64,000 bases of DNA from Bacillus sp. WMMC1349 (GTDB taxonomy: Bacteria; Bacillota; Bacilli; Bacillales; Bacillaceae): NCBI RefSeq assembly GCF_013155385.1, contig NZ_JABJUQ010000007.1:2338001-2402000 (forward strand), written 5' to 3'. A program made the translations under genes and the position numbers. Shown here in pieces: positions 34,331-43,753 of this stretch; within the stretch, counting starts at the first letter, position 1, and every line of letters starts with the position of its first letter. Under the pieces are notes generated by a model. That model saw only the letters and a program-made list of their open reading frames with translations, ran no database searches and was not told where the DNA came from.

Positions 34331-35776
34331 ATGGGAATTATCAGTGGAAAAGAATTTATTAACCGAATAAATCAGCTTCAAAATGACATTTGGTTTGATG
34401 GAAAACAAATCGAAGGCAATATTTCTGAACACTATGCATTTAAGGGTCTGCTTAAAACAAAGAGTTCTCTTTATGATTTACAAATGAACGAAAACTTGAT
34501 GAATGAAATGACTTTTCTTCCCTCGGGAAAAACCGAGCCGATTGGCTTATCTTACTTACAGCCAAAAACAAAGGAAGATTTAATAAAACGAAGAACAATG
34601 ATTGAACATTGGGCAAGACATACACATGGATTGATGGGAAGAAGCCCAGATTACATGAATACAGCCATTATGAGCTTTGCATCTTCGACCTCACTTTTAA
34701 ATAATCGGGAAAATTGCTTTCCAGAACACATTCGTGCACTGTACGATCAAGCGATGAAGGAAGACCTTTCATTTACCCATACATTTATTACACCACAGTT
34801 AAATCGATCACAAATCAATTTGATGCAAACGGAACAGCCAATATCTGCAAAAGTTATTGAGAAAAATAAACAAGGCATCGTTATTCAAGGAGCCCGTCTT
34901 CTTGCTACTCAAGGCGGCTTAACAGATGAAATTTTAATTTTTTCAGCCCCAAGATTTTATCTGAATCAGGATGAAGCTTTTGCTTTTTCAATCCCCTCTA
35001 ATACGAAAGGTGTAAAATTCATTTGTAGGGAATCGTTTGTTTCAAGTGAATCTACCTTTAATCACCCCCTTGCTTCAAGGTATGAAGAAATGGATTCCAT
35101 TGTTGTCTTTGATCATGTATTAGTTCCATGGGAAAGGGTATTTTTTTATGATCATGTAGAGGCTGCCAATGACTTTGTCGTCCAAAGTTCTTTTCATGCA
35201 TTCACAATTCATCAAGTTGTCACAAGACAAATTGTCAAAACCGAATTTCTTTTAGGAATTGCTCAACTTCTTGTTGATACGATTAATGTGTCTGAATACC
35301 AACATATCCAAGAGAAACTGTCAGAAATTATCATCGGCCTTGAAACAATTAAAGCACTTTTGGAAAAGGCAGAAAATGATGCAACTCTAGATGAATGGGG
35401 CTATATGCGGCCAAGTTTGATTCCTCTTAAAGTGATAAGTACAGTCTTTCCCAAAATATATCCCCGTTTTACAGAGATCATCCAATTAATCGGTGCTAGT
35501 GGAATTGTTACATTACCAACCGAAAACGCTTTTCATTCCGATCTTAAGGAGGATCTTAACCATTATCTCCAAGGAACCAAGACAAGTGGCGTAGATCGAG
35601 TGAAAATTTTCCGCTTAGCATGGGATCTCACAATGAGCTCTTTCGGTACAAGGCAAACTCAATATGAACGGTATTTCTTTGGAGATCCCATTCGTTTGGC
35701 AAGCCGACTATATGACTCCTATCCAACAGATAAACAAGTTAAGACTGTTCAGGAATTTTTAAATATAGAGAAATAA
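34331..35776 (+). CDS. yoaI: HpaB-family flavin-dependent hydroxylase (YoaI homologue)
   Basis: A 481-residue protein of the 4-hydroxyphenylacetate 3-monooxygenase oxygenase family, which uses reduced FAD to hydroxylate phenols. Recognisable segments: RRTMIEHWARHTHGLMGRSP, DYMNTAIMSFASS, HTFITPQLNRSQ, GARLLATQGGLTDEILIFSA and FDHVLVPWERVFFYDHVE. It closely parallels B. subtilis YoaI. The start is taken at ATG 34331 (MGIISGKEF), which has AGAAGGAG eight bases before; the upstream ATG at 34280 lacks a site. No flavin reductase gene is adjacent. Confidence 0.88.
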   Translation: MGIISGKEFINRINQLQNDIWFDGKQIEGNISEHYAFKGLLKTKSSLYDLQMNENLMNEMTFLPSGKTEPIGLSYLQPKTKEDLIKRRTMIEHWARHTHGLMGRSPDYMNTAIMSFASSTSLLNNRENCFPEHIRALYDQAMKEDLSFTHTFITPQLNRSQINLMQTEQPISAKVIEKNKQGIVIQGARLLATQGGLTDEILIFSAPRFYLNQDEAFAFSIPSNTKGVKFICRESFVSSESTFNHPLASRYEEMDSIVVFDHVLVPWERVFFYDHVEAANDFVVQSSFHAFTIHQVVTRQIVKTEFLLGIAQLLVDTINVSEYQHIQEKLSEIIIGLETIKALLEKAENDATLDEWGYMRPSLIPLKVISTVFPKIYPRFTEIIQLIGASGIVTLPTENAFHSDLKEDLNHYLQGTKTSGVDRVKIFRLAWDLTMSSFGTRQTQYERYFFGDPIRLASRLYDSYPTDKQVKTVQEFLNIEK

Positions 35777-36224
35777 ACTTAGTAGACCCAAAACACAAAA
35801 GCCCTTTTTGGATCATTAACAATCTAAAAATGGGCTGGAATCTTTTTATCTGCCTGTGCAAAAACGTTTTCAAATTACTGTACAAAATAAAACCAACAAA
35901 AGAGACTTGAACACAGACCAGCTCTCAATATTACATACTCTTGACAGTGTGTCTATAAAACTGAAATGAACCAATCTGGCATACATTGTCTGAATATCAT
36001 AAAAGTGTTACATGCCCTATATGCACACAAATACCTAAAATTTGTTTGTTTTTCTCACTCTACTTTAAATTATAAGCAAATTTCCATCTTATTAAAGAAA
36101 ATCAAATGGACGTATGCGAGCAACAGGGTGGAATAAATCCCCTTACGTTAATAATGGACATTGAGTCATGCGAAAAGAAATAGCTGATTTGTAGTTTTTT
36201 CATAAGAAAAAAATGTTAATTCCA
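35777..36224. other. gap without a gene after yoaI
   Basis: A weak terminator-like hairpin (AGCCC...GGGCT, about 35800-35836) follows yoaI. The rest is AT-rich and shows no gene I can support. Confidence 0.45.
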
Positions 36225-36363
36225 GCACGACACAACAAAAAAATGAAACCGCTGTCCATGAAGTTGGTCATTCAATCGGTTTAGATCACGAAAATAAAAA
36301 TAAATCAATTATGCAATCGAAAAGATTCTTAAACGATAATAGATCAAGGTGGAAAGGCAAATG
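36225..36363 (+). pseudogene. relic of a metzincin-type metalloprotease
   Basis: The plus strand encodes TQQKNETAVHEVGHSIGLDH, then ENKNKSIMQ and a stop soon after. HEVGHSIGLDH is the full zinc-binding HExxHxxGxxH motif, and the following SIMQ is the usual Met-turn. Only the last 40 or so residues remain, so it is a C-terminal relic of a secreted matrixin-like protease. Confidence 0.65.
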
Positions 36364-36730
36364 AAATATTTGTTGCCTATTATTCTTTTCACTACTTTTC
36401 TTCTCCTACCAAAATATATTGGTGTTAAAGACTTAACAGAGCTAGAAAATCGATCTGAATTCATTAAAATTGGATGAAAAATCTATAATTGAACCGATAG
36501 CTAATGAAGACAAACAGGTTGAAGGACTGCCCAGTGATTTTTATACAGAATCTAAGGTAAAAATAAAAAAGATACATATGAACAAAAAATCCTTTAATAT
36601 CATGGAAGGAAACTCATTAATGATGAAAGAGCCAGCAACAATTGAAAGAGCTATTAATGGAAAACAATCCTATTATTCATTAGAAAATGATGAGCTAATG
36701 AAACAATCTACTCTTTTTAAGAGAAAGTAA
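36361..36730 (+). pseudogene. frameshifted small secreted protein gene
   Basis: ATG 36361 starts MKYLLPIILFTTFLLLPKYI, a signal peptide, and runs to a stop at about 36,477. A one-base shift there gives LDEKSIIEPIANEDKQVEGL, then PSDFYTESKVKIKKIHMNKK to the stop at 36,730. Its overlap with the protease relic suggests an operon. The family was not recognised. 36731-37000 holds more basic, Lys-rich fragments with stops. Confidence 0.55.
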
Positions 36731-37120
36731 ACTAATATGTATGTGTTAATCGGGCATCATTACGGGAAGTACCTTTATAATACCAAAGAATGAAAAGCAA
36801 TTATTGCTAAACATAAGAATGATATAGAGAATGATTCTAAAATAGCACAAGAAGCAAGAAAGACATATAAAACACGAAAGTTTTCAAAAAAGTCACAAAT
36901 GCGTCAATCATACAAAATGAGAAAAAAGCGCTGAATAGAGAGGGGAAAATAGACCAAAGCTAAGATATATTGGTTAAACAAGAGGCTTGGTGTGATTAAA
37001 TAAATCTAGCCTCTATTTCCTATTTGGTGTTATAATCAATTTTATACATAAAATTAGTGAGAGCCTAGTGTCTAAAATGAGCTAAAAAACTAACAAATTT
37101 TCTATGGAGGCATATTCGAA

Positions 37121-38491
37121 GTGACAGACGATCATACTCAAAATCAAGAACAAAAATTACAGCGAGGTCTTAAAAACAGACACGTACAGTTAATTGCTAT
37201 TGGTGGTGCTATTGGGACAGGATTATTTCTCGGATCGGGAAAATCGATCCATTTAGCAGGACCATCTATTTTATTTGCTTACATGATTACTGGGGTTATT
37301 TGCTTTTTAATTATGCGCTCATTAGGTGAATTGCTCTTAACTAATTTGGAATACCACTCTTTCGTTGACTTTGTCAGCGATTATTTAGGTGGTATGGCTG
37401 GGTTTATCACAGGATGGACATATTGGTTTTGCTGGATTTCGATTGCGATGGCTGACTTGACAGCAGTTGGTCTTTATACTCAGTATTGGTTTCCTCATGT
37501 ACCGCAATGGATACCTGGTTTAATTGCCTTGGTTATTTTGTTATTAATGAACTTGGCAACTGTAAAACTGTTTGGAGAAATGGAATTTTGGTTTGCTTTA
37601 ATTAAAGTTATTGCAATATTGGCGCTAATTATTATCGGGATTTTTATGATTATAAAAGGCTTTTCTACTGATTCTGGTACATCCAGTTTCACAAATCTTT
37701 GGAATCATGGCGGCATGTTTCCAAATGGTTTACATGGCTTTATTCTCTCTTTCCAGATGGTTGTCTTTGCCTTTGTTGGCATCGAACTCGTTGGACTTAC
37801 AGCAGGTGAAACTGAAGATCCGGAAAGGGTCATTCCAAAAGCGATCAACAATATTCCTGTTCGGGTTTTGCTTTTTTATATCGGTGCTCTAGTTGTCATT
37901 ATGAGTATCTATCCGTGGGATGCGATCAATCCGAGTGAAAGCCCGTTCGTTCAAGTTTTTGCTGCAGTGGGGATTATTGCCGCAGCAAGTATTATTAATT
38001 TTGTTGTGTTAACATCAGCCGCTTCAGCCTGTAACAGTGCTGTTTTTAGTACGAGCCGAATGGTCTACTCGCTTGCCAAAGATCAAAATGCACCTGCGGC
38101 AATGGCGAAACTGACTTCGCATAAAGTGCCGAGCAATGCTTTGTTCTTTTCAACTATCGTTATTTTAATCGGTGTTTGTCTAAACTATATTATGCCAGAA
38201 GCAGTCTTTACGCTTATTACAAGTATTTCTACCGTTTGTTTCATTTATATATGGGGAATTACTGTGATCTGCCATTTGAAATATCGGAAAACAAGACCAG
38301 ATTTAGCGAAAGTGAATAAATTTAAGTTACCGTTTTATCCATTTTCCAACTATTTGATTCTTGCTTTCCTTGCATTTATTCTTGTTGTATTGGCACTGGC
38401 GGAAGATACTCGTGTTTCTTTATTTATAACTCCTGTATGGTTTATATTATTAGTTATCATTTACAAGATCAAAATAAAAAAACATGCATGA
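37121..38491 (+). CDS. amino acid permease (AAT/CycA-like, APC family)
   Basis: A 456-residue transporter with 12 predicted helices. The family signature opens the protein: LQRGLKNRHVQLIAIGGAIG, TGLFLGSGKSIHLAGPSILF, and later QMVVFAFVGIELVGLTAGE, TEDPERVIPKAINNIPVRVL. The pattern is that of the D-serine/D-alanine/glycine permease group (CycA, and YtnA or AapA in B. subtilis); the substrate cannot be fixed. The start is GTG 37121, ten bases after GGAGG. The stop is followed within ten bases by a MITE-like repeat that may act as terminator. Confidence 0.85.
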   Translation: MTDDHTQNQEQKLQRGLKNRHVQLIAIGGAIGTGLFLGSGKSIHLAGPSILFAYMITGVICFLIMRSLGELLLTNLEYHSFVDFVSDYLGGMAGFITGWTYWFCWISIAMADLTAVGLYTQYWFPHVPQWIPGLIALVILLLMNLATVKLFGEMEFWFALIKVIAILALIIIGIFMIIKGFSTDSGTSSFTNLWNHGGMFPNGLHGFILSFQMVVFAFVGIELVGLTAGETEDPERVIPKAINNIPVRVLLFYIGALVVIMSIYPWDAINPSESPFVQVFAAVGIIAAASIINFVVLTSAASACNSAVFSTSRMVYSLAKDQNAPAAMAKLTSHKVPSNALFFSTIVILIGVCLNYIMPEAVFTLITSISTVCFIYIWGITVICHLKYRKTRPDLAKVNKFKLPFYPFSNYLILAFLAFILVVLALAEDTRVSLFITPVWFILLVIIYKIKIKKHA

Positions 38492-38499
38492 CTTTCCTA

Positions 38500-38645
38500 A
38501 AAAAGGGGCTGTCCAGTAAGTCGATTTTTGACTATTGGACGCCTTTTTTCTTGCTCGCTTTCCACGGACGATCCGCGAGCCTGTTTCGCTGTTCCCGCGA
38601 TCCCCTCTGATTCATCTTGATAAAGGACTTTTTAGACAGTTCTTT
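38500..38645. repeat. MITE-like repeat, copy B
   Basis: Begins AAAAGGGGCTGTCCAGTAAG, continues with a hairpin whose other arm is GACTATTGGAC, then TTGCTCGCTTTCC...GATCCGCGAGCC, and ends GGACTTTTTAGACAGTTC. It aligns with copy A (17776-17968) at both ends and shares the central block, with internal deletion. Confidence 0.7.
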
Positions 38646-38662
38646 TTCTAAAGAATGCGATC

Positions 38663-38935
38663 TTAAATTGTCATACCAAACAAAATAAAACAAACAATTG
38701 CGATGAGAGCATATCCTAAGCCGCCGGTTACTCTACTTTTCTTTTTGAATAAGACAAAACGCTTTGGATTGATGACACCTAGAAAGATACTTAATAGAGA
38801 TGCTAACAGTAAATAAAGAAAAATGTTATGTAGTATGACATTTAAATAGTCAAAATAATGATTAATTATTTTAACGATAATGCCGATGATGATTAGCATT
38901 ATGATAAATTTTAACCAACGTAAATTCTTTTTCAA
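38663..38935 (-). CDS. small membrane protein of unknown function
   Basis: A 90-residue protein, MKKNLRWLKFIIMLIIIGII..., with three predicted helices (8-25, 33-53, 70-88) and a basic loop (KKKSRVTGG). The start is TTG 38933-38935 behind GAGGGGG. Orphan between the permease repeat and the sulfide operon; no family recognised. Confidence 0.65.
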   Translation of the reverse strand: MKKNLRWLKFIIMLIIIGIIVKIINHYFDYLNVILHNIFLYLLLASLLSIFLGVINPKRFVLFKKKSRVTGGLGYALIAIVCFILFGMTI

Positions 38936-39019
38936 TGCATTTCCCCCTCATTTTCTTAAACATATATATCATCGGCAATCCATAGTCAAAGTTTAAGAGG
39001 AAATTGTTAAATTGAATAT

Positions 39020-39049
39020 AAAAAGGCCGAGGTAAAACCTCTAGCCTCC
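39020..39049 (-). terminator. terminator of the sulfide-oxidation operon
   Basis: Minus-strand hairpin GGCTAGAGGT...ACCTCGGCC followed by TTTTTAT, overlapping the stop codon of the upstream gene. Confidence 0.75.
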
Positions 39050-40465
39050 CGAAGTTACATTTTCATGTTGAACGTCTTTTTTCCACTGCACATACCCGCC
39101 TAACATATTATAAACATCTTTTATTCCGTTTGCTTGGAGCAAGCTTGCTCCTATAGCCGAACGAATACCAGATCCACATTGAACAATCACTGGACATTGA
39201 AGAGTTATTTCATCAATGCGATCAGCAATCGTGCCAAGCATCATATGCTTTGCCCCTTCAATATGCCCTTTATTCCATTCGCTTAAGTTCCGAACATCAA
39301 GAAGCTGGGCATTTTTTTCTTTCATGATCGCATCTATTTCTTGAGGAGAAATGTTTTGATATGATTCACATCTTGATGCCGCTGCAATTGCCTCATCAAC
39401 ATTCATATAAGAATTAATGTGATCAATCCCAATAGAATGAAGCATTTCTTTTATCTCATCAATCTCTTCCGATTTTGCGAGTAAATCCAGAGGCTGTTCA
39501 TAGTCGACAAGCCAACCTGTCCAGTTCACAAATGAGCTGCCAAACGGTATATTGATTGTACCCTCAATATGTTCTTGGGCAAACTGTGCAGACTCTCGAG
39601 TATCAATGACTTGTACACCGTTTCGAATTCTTTCTTCTAACAGCGCGATTTCGGTCATTTTTTTTATATCAGGTAAATCACCTAACAAATGTGTTCCGAC
39701 TTTATTAACACGTTTCATGATCGCAAAGTATTTAGGCGGTTCAGGCTGACCATCTAGTAAAGCGGTTACAAATCCATCGCAGTTTGTGTGCTGTAAAGCC
39801 CAATTAAACCTTTTCTCATATCCAACGGTGGAAGAGGGAATCGCTCCAAGAGATTTTCCACAGGCACTTCCAGCTCCATGCGCCGGCCATACTTGCAAAT
39901 AATCGGGAAGTTCTCTGAACCTTTTCAAAGATTCAAACATCTGATAGGCACCTTTTTCAGCTGTGCCTTGTGCCCCTGCCACTTTCTCTAATAAATCTGG
40001 ACGCCCAACATCCCCTACAAACACAAAGTCTCCTGTAAAGATCCCAATTGGCTGATCTGCTTGACCACCGCCATCTGTTAACAGAAATGAAATACTCTCC
40101 GGGGTATGACCAGGCGTATGCAATACCTGAAAAGTCAACCGACCGATCTGAAATTCATCACCGTCTTTTAATAGATTGTGTCGAAGGTGATCAATATTTT
40201 CATACTTCCAATGTTTATTTCCTTCATCTGATACATATAGACAAGATTTTTGCGTAACCGCAAGTTCCCTGGCTCCTGATACAAAATCAGCATGGATATG
40301 CGTTTCTAAAGCGCCAACAATTTCCATCCCATTTCTTTTAGCTTCTTCTATATAGGGTGTGATATTTCGAGCTGGATCTATGACTACAGCCTCTTTTGTT
40401 ACTTGACATCCTACCATATAAGAAGCTTGAGCAAGTTTCTCATCATAAAAATATTTTAGTAGCAT
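39041..40465 (-). CDS. persulfide dioxygenase-sulfurtransferase (MBL fold plus two rhodanese domains)
   Basis: A 474-residue fusion of the CstB/YrkH type. The metallo-beta-lactamase domain (residues 1-240) shows ETHIHADFVSGARELA, HTPGHTPESISF and IFTGDFVFVGDVGRPDL, the mononuclear iron site of ETHE1-like persulfide dioxygenases. Two rhodanese domains follow: the first (about 270-360) lacks a catalytic cysteine, the second (about 375-465) has VIVQCGSGIRS. It probably oxidises low-molecular-weight persulfides to sulfite and thiosulfate. It is co-transcribed with the sulfide:quinone reductase 24 bases upstream. Confidence 0.88.
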   Translation of the reverse strand: MLLKYFYDEKLAQASYMVGCQVTKEAVVIDPARNITPYIEEAKRNGMEIVGALETHIHADFVSGARELAVTQKSCLYVSDEGNKHWKYENIDHLRHNLLKDGDEFQIGRLTFQVLHTPGHTPESISFLLTDGGGQADQPIGIFTGDFVFVGDVGRPDLLEKVAGAQGTAEKGAYQMFESLKRFRELPDYLQVWPAHGAGSACGKSLGAIPSSTVGYEKRFNWALQHTNCDGFVTALLDGQPEPPKYFAIMKRVNKVGTHLLGDLPDIKKMTEIALLEERIRNGVQVIDTRESAQFAQEHIEGTINIPFGSSFVNWTGWLVDYEQPLDLLAKSEEIDEIKEMLHSIGIDHINSYMNVDEAIAAASRCESYQNISPQEIDAIMKEKNAQLLDVRNLSEWNKGHIEGAKHMMLGTIADRIDEITLQCPVIVQCGSGIRSAIGASLLQANGIKDVYNMLGGYVQWKKDVQHENVTSGG

Positions 40466-40489
40466 ATCATGATCCTTCTTTCGTGGTTT

Positions 40490-41683
40490 TTACATGATTC
40501 CTTTTAACATACCTTTCCAATAGATAATCGGAAGTAGGTCTTTTTTCAAAAAATACATGCTTCGGCGTTCAACCGCTTGATTAAATGGCATCGTTTCTCT
40601 CGGCCGTTTATCATAATCAAACTCAGCCAGTACGACCTTGTTGTAGCCTGTCACAACAGGACATGAAGTATATCCATCATATTTTGCACTTAAAGGATTT
40701 CCCCTCATTAAAGAGATGATGTTTTCTGCTACTACAGGAGCTTGTTTTCGAATCGCTGCACCTGTTTTAGAAGTTGGTAAATGACTTGCATCACCAAGCC
40801 CAAAGATATTTGAATAGTGAACATGTTGAAGTGTATGTTTATCAACATTGATATAGCCTGAATGATCAGCAAGCAAACTATTTTTAATAAATGTTGGTGC
40901 CTCCATAGGTGGACAAACATGAAGCATATCAAATGAACGCGAAATCAGTTTACCAGTTTCTAAATCTTCAAAAACGGCCTCTTTTTTCTCACCATCGACT
41001 TCCATAAGATGTCTGCGGAAGTACGCCTGAATGTTTTTTCGTTGCAGAACTTTTTCTAAAACCTTCCGATATTTAGGTACATCAAAAATCGCTTGATTGG
41101 CTGATTCAAAAATGACATTTGTTTGACTTCGAATCCCCGCGCTCTCAAATGCTTCTTCTGCTAAATACATAATTTTTTGCGGAGCTCCCCCGCACTTAAC
41201 GGGTGTGTTAGGATGAGTAAAAATAGCATTTCCGCCTTTAAAATTTTGAATTGTTTCCCATGTATAATCAACGTGTTCGTATGAATAATTGCTGCAAACA
41301 TGGTGTTTGCCCAATGTTTCTGTTAAACCTTTAACACCCTCCCAATTCAGTTGAATACCAGGAGCTACGACTAAGTAATCATATGTAAGTCGATTCTGAT
41401 CTGATGTTATAAGACTGTTTTTTTCAGGGTCAAACGATTGGACGGTTTTTTTAATCCAATCTGCCCCAGTTGGCATGACTGAGCTCATATCTCGCCGTGC
41501 TTTTGTTTTTTCTACAACTCCTGCTCCGGCTAAAGTCCAAAGAGGTTGATAATCATGGTGATCGCTAGGATCGATAATAGCAATCTCTCCGCGTAAAACT
41601 TTTAATTTTCGTAAAAGCCGCGCACCTACTGTAATTCCAGCCGTACCTCCTCCAACAATTAATACTTTATAATGTCTCTTCAT
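40490..41683 (-). CDS. sulfide:quinone oxidoreductase (SQR, type II)
   Basis: A 397-residue membrane-associated flavoprotein that oxidises sulfide and passes electrons to the quinone pool. FAD-binding VLIVGGGTAGITVGARLL, DYLVVAPGIQLNWEGV and NIFGLGDASHLPTSKTGAAI are visible. The redox cysteines are in NTPVKCGGAPQK and YTSCPVVTGYN; the third, N-terminal cysteine of type I enzymes is absent. The start is ATG 41683 after GAGGAGG. It forms an operon with the persulfide dioxygenase: sulfide detoxification. Confidence 0.9.
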   Translation of the reverse strand: MKRHYKVLIVGGGTAGITVGARLLRKLKVLRGEIAIIDPSDHHDYQPLWTLAGAGVVEKTKARRDMSSVMPTGADWIKKTVQSFDPEKNSLITSDQNRLTYDYLVVAPGIQLNWEGVKGLTETLGKHHVCSNYSYEHVDYTWETIQNFKGGNAIFTHPNTPVKCGGAPQKIMYLAEEAFESAGIRSQTNVIFESANQAIFDVPKYRKVLEKVLQRKNIQAYFRRHLMEVDGEKKEAVFEDLETGKLISRSFDMLHVCPPMEAPTFIKNSLLADHSGYINVDKHTLQHVHYSNIFGLGDASHLPTSKTGAAIRKQAPVVAENIISLMRGNPLSAKYDGYTSCPVVTGYNKVVLAEFDYDKRPRETMPFNQAVERRSMYFLKKDLLPIIYWKGMLKGIM

Positions 41684-41739
41684 CTTAATACCTCCTCTAG
41701 AAACGCATAAATGACTGTAAAAGAGTTGGACTGACGAAG

Positions 41740-41795
41740 CAGGGTAGCACCCTGATTACGACTATAACTTACCATATAATTACTTTACAGTAAAT
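41740..41795. promoter_or_regulatory. palindromes upstream of the sulfide operon
   Basis: CAGGGTagcACCCTG (41740-41754) is a perfect 6-3-6 palindrome. A second symmetrical element around TTACTTTACAGTAA lies at about 41778-41792. Either could be the operator of a persulfide-sensing repressor (CstR- or BigR-like), but no such gene adjoins. From 41796 to 42090 I see only a broken small frame (about 41900-41985, minus strand) with a VCSCCSRMM zinc-ribbon-like start. Confidence 0.45.
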
Positions 41796-42090
41796 AGGAA
41801 AAAGGTTGTCTACATTCCAAAGAAACCACTATCAACACTGGTTTTTAATCGTTTAACAATAATGGTCTTTTATATCATAATTATTGGACTTACTAACAAA
41901 CTGAATCCATTCTTCTTCACACGGACCAACGTAAAGGGGTATTTTGCGCTTCCATCATTCTGCTACAACAAGAGCAAACATATTTATATTTTCACCTCAA
42001 TTTCTATCCTATCAGTTTTTTAATTCTTTAAGCAGTATTAGAAAAAGCGTGAATTCTTATGTGAATTCACGCCGCTTATCATCAGCTTTC

Positions 42091-42924
42091 TTATGCTAAA
42101 AACCCGCTCCAGTAACCTAGAATACCCATTATAAAGATACCTAAAATAATGAGGAGAGGGTTAACTCCTTTACGCAACATCCATGCAACCAATAATGTCA
42201 ACCCTAATGGTAATATGCCCGGCATGATGCTATCTAAGACATTTTGCAATGTTTGCACATCAACTTTTCCAGCATCATTTTTAATCCTGGAAACAACAAT
42301 CGGAATGTTAATGGTTGTCCATTTTGAAACAAGAGCTCCCATCACAAATAATCCTAGTATAGATGCACCTTCTGTTAACTTTTGGATTTTATTGCCGACT
42401 AAATCTTGCAAAATTTCCATTCCTTTAACATAACCATACTTTAAACCGAAATATTTTGTACTTAATCTGATCGCATTAATAAGGAAAAAGAAGAGCAAAG
42501 GTCCAGCGATATTTCCTCCTAAAGCAAGAGACGCTCCTAAAGCTGCTAATACAGGGCGAAGCGTTCCCCAGAAAATAGGATCTCCAACACCTGCCAATGG
42601 CCCCATTAAACCAATTTTCATCCCGCTAATCGCTTTGCCGTCAATTTTTTTCTTATTTGCCATCTGTTCTTCCATGGCAGCTGTAACACCAAAAATCGGT
42701 GCTGTTAACCACGGATGAGTGTTGAACCATTCGAGATGGCGTTGCAGTGCTTCGTTTCTTTGTGCTCCTGGACCATACAATTTTTTAATTGCCGGGATCA
42801 TGACATAACAATAGCCTAGAGCCTGTACACGTTCAAAGTTAAATGATCCAAGTAAAAAGTTCGAACGAATAAACATACTAAAAATCTCTTTTTTTGTTAA
42901 TCTTTTTTCTGGTTCCATTCTCAT
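42091..42924 (-). CDS. levG: mannose-family PTS component IID
   Basis: A 277-residue membrane subunit of the EII-Man complex: an N-terminal LTKKEIFSMFIRSNFLLGSF, NFERVQALGYCYVMIPAIKK, then MKIGLMGPLAGVGDPIFWGT, all hallmarks of ManZ/LevG. It pairs with IIC to form the sugar channel. The start is ATG 42922-42924, the first after AAGGAGGG; ATG 42918 is possible. Last gene of a four-gene operon IIA-IIB-IIC-IID that starts at a sigma-54 promoter. Sugar specificity (fructose, mannose or other) cannot be read. Confidence 0.9.
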   Translation of the reverse strand: MRMEPEKRLTKKEIFSMFIRSNFLLGSFNFERVQALGYCYVMIPAIKKLYGPGAQRNEALQRHLEWFNTHPWLTAPIFGVTAAMEEQMANKKKIDGKAISGMKIGLMGPLAGVGDPIFWGTLRPVLAALGASLALGGNIAGPLLFFFLINAIRLSTKYFGLKYGYVKGMEILQDLVGNKIQKLTEGASILGLFVMGALVSKWTTINIPIVVSRIKNDAGKVDVQTLQNVLDSIMPGILPLGLTLLVAWMLRKGVNPLLIILGIFIMGILGYWSGFLA

Positions 42925-42940
42925 CAACCCTCCTTATGAT

Positions 42941-43738
42941 TTAGGCATCAAGATCATCGTCGTCATCAAGTGTATTGTGACCTGCAGTTGCTGGTACGGC
43001 TTGTTGTCCTTGATTTTTTTGCATCACCTGTTGATATAAAAGGGCAAGACAGAGACCAAGTGCACCAAAACCTACTAAATTGAAATCGGTAAATGCAGCT
43101 AACAGAAAACCAATATAGAAAAATGGCTTTAAATATGGGATATTCATCATATTAATGACCATAGCATACCCTACAACTACAATGATTCCTCCACCTACTT
43201 GCAAACCTTTTGTAATGACTTCAGGAATATTTCCTAAGAAGGCTTGAACGGCATGAACACTAATTAAGGCTACAATTAATGTTGGGATCATCACCCGCAA
43301 AGCCTGAAAAACCATCGCTGTTATATGCATGATTTCAATTCCTCTCAGATTTCCATCCTTGGCATATTTATCAGCCCGGTGAATTAAAAATACAGTGATG
43401 GTACGAACAAAAATAGTTAATGCTTGGCCTGCAGCTGCCAAAGCAACAGCAACAGCAATTCCTTCACCAATTCCTTGGTCAGCGGTAATCACCAAAATTG
43501 TGGAAATAACAGAGGCAATCGCTGTATCGGGTGCCATCGCTAGCCCAACATTCATCCAGCCCAATGCCATCAGTTCCAATGTTCCTCCTAGAATAATACC
43601 TGTCTTTAAATCTCCTAATACCAAACCTACTAACGTACAAGCAATCAATGGACGGTGTGTTTGCCCTTCATCCAACACACTTCCTATCCCTGTAATTGCT
43701 GCAATGATTAACAACAAAATAATTTGTATTGAAGACAT
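42941..43738 (-). CDS. levF: mannose-family PTS component IIC
   Basis: A 265-residue membrane subunit: MSSIQIILLLIIAAITGIGS, ACTLVGLVLGDLKTGIILGG, TLELMALGWMNVGLAMAPDT, the ManY/LevF signature. The C-terminus ends in a Gln-rich stretch and an acidic DDDDDLDA tail. It lies 16 bases after levE and 16 bases before levG, within the same operon. Confidence 0.9.
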   Translation of the reverse strand: MSSIQIILLLIIAAITGIGSVLDEGQTHRPLIACTLVGLVLGDLKTGIILGGTLELMALGWMNVGLAMAPDTAIASVISTILVITADQGIGEGIAVAVALAAAGQALTIFVRTITVFLIHRADKYAKDGNLRGIEIMHITAMVFQALRVMIPTLIVALISVHAVQAFLGNIPEVITKGLQVGGGIIVVVGYAMVINMMNIPYLKPFFYIGFLLAAFTDFNLVGFGALGLCLALLYQQVMQKNQGQQAVPATAGHNTLDDDDDLDA

Positions 43739-43753
43739 TTTGGCTCCTCCTTA

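Noticed and set aside
36470..36730. 86-codon frame as an independent gene
   Set aside because: No start signal; it continues the signal-peptide gene that starts at 36361 after a one-base shift.
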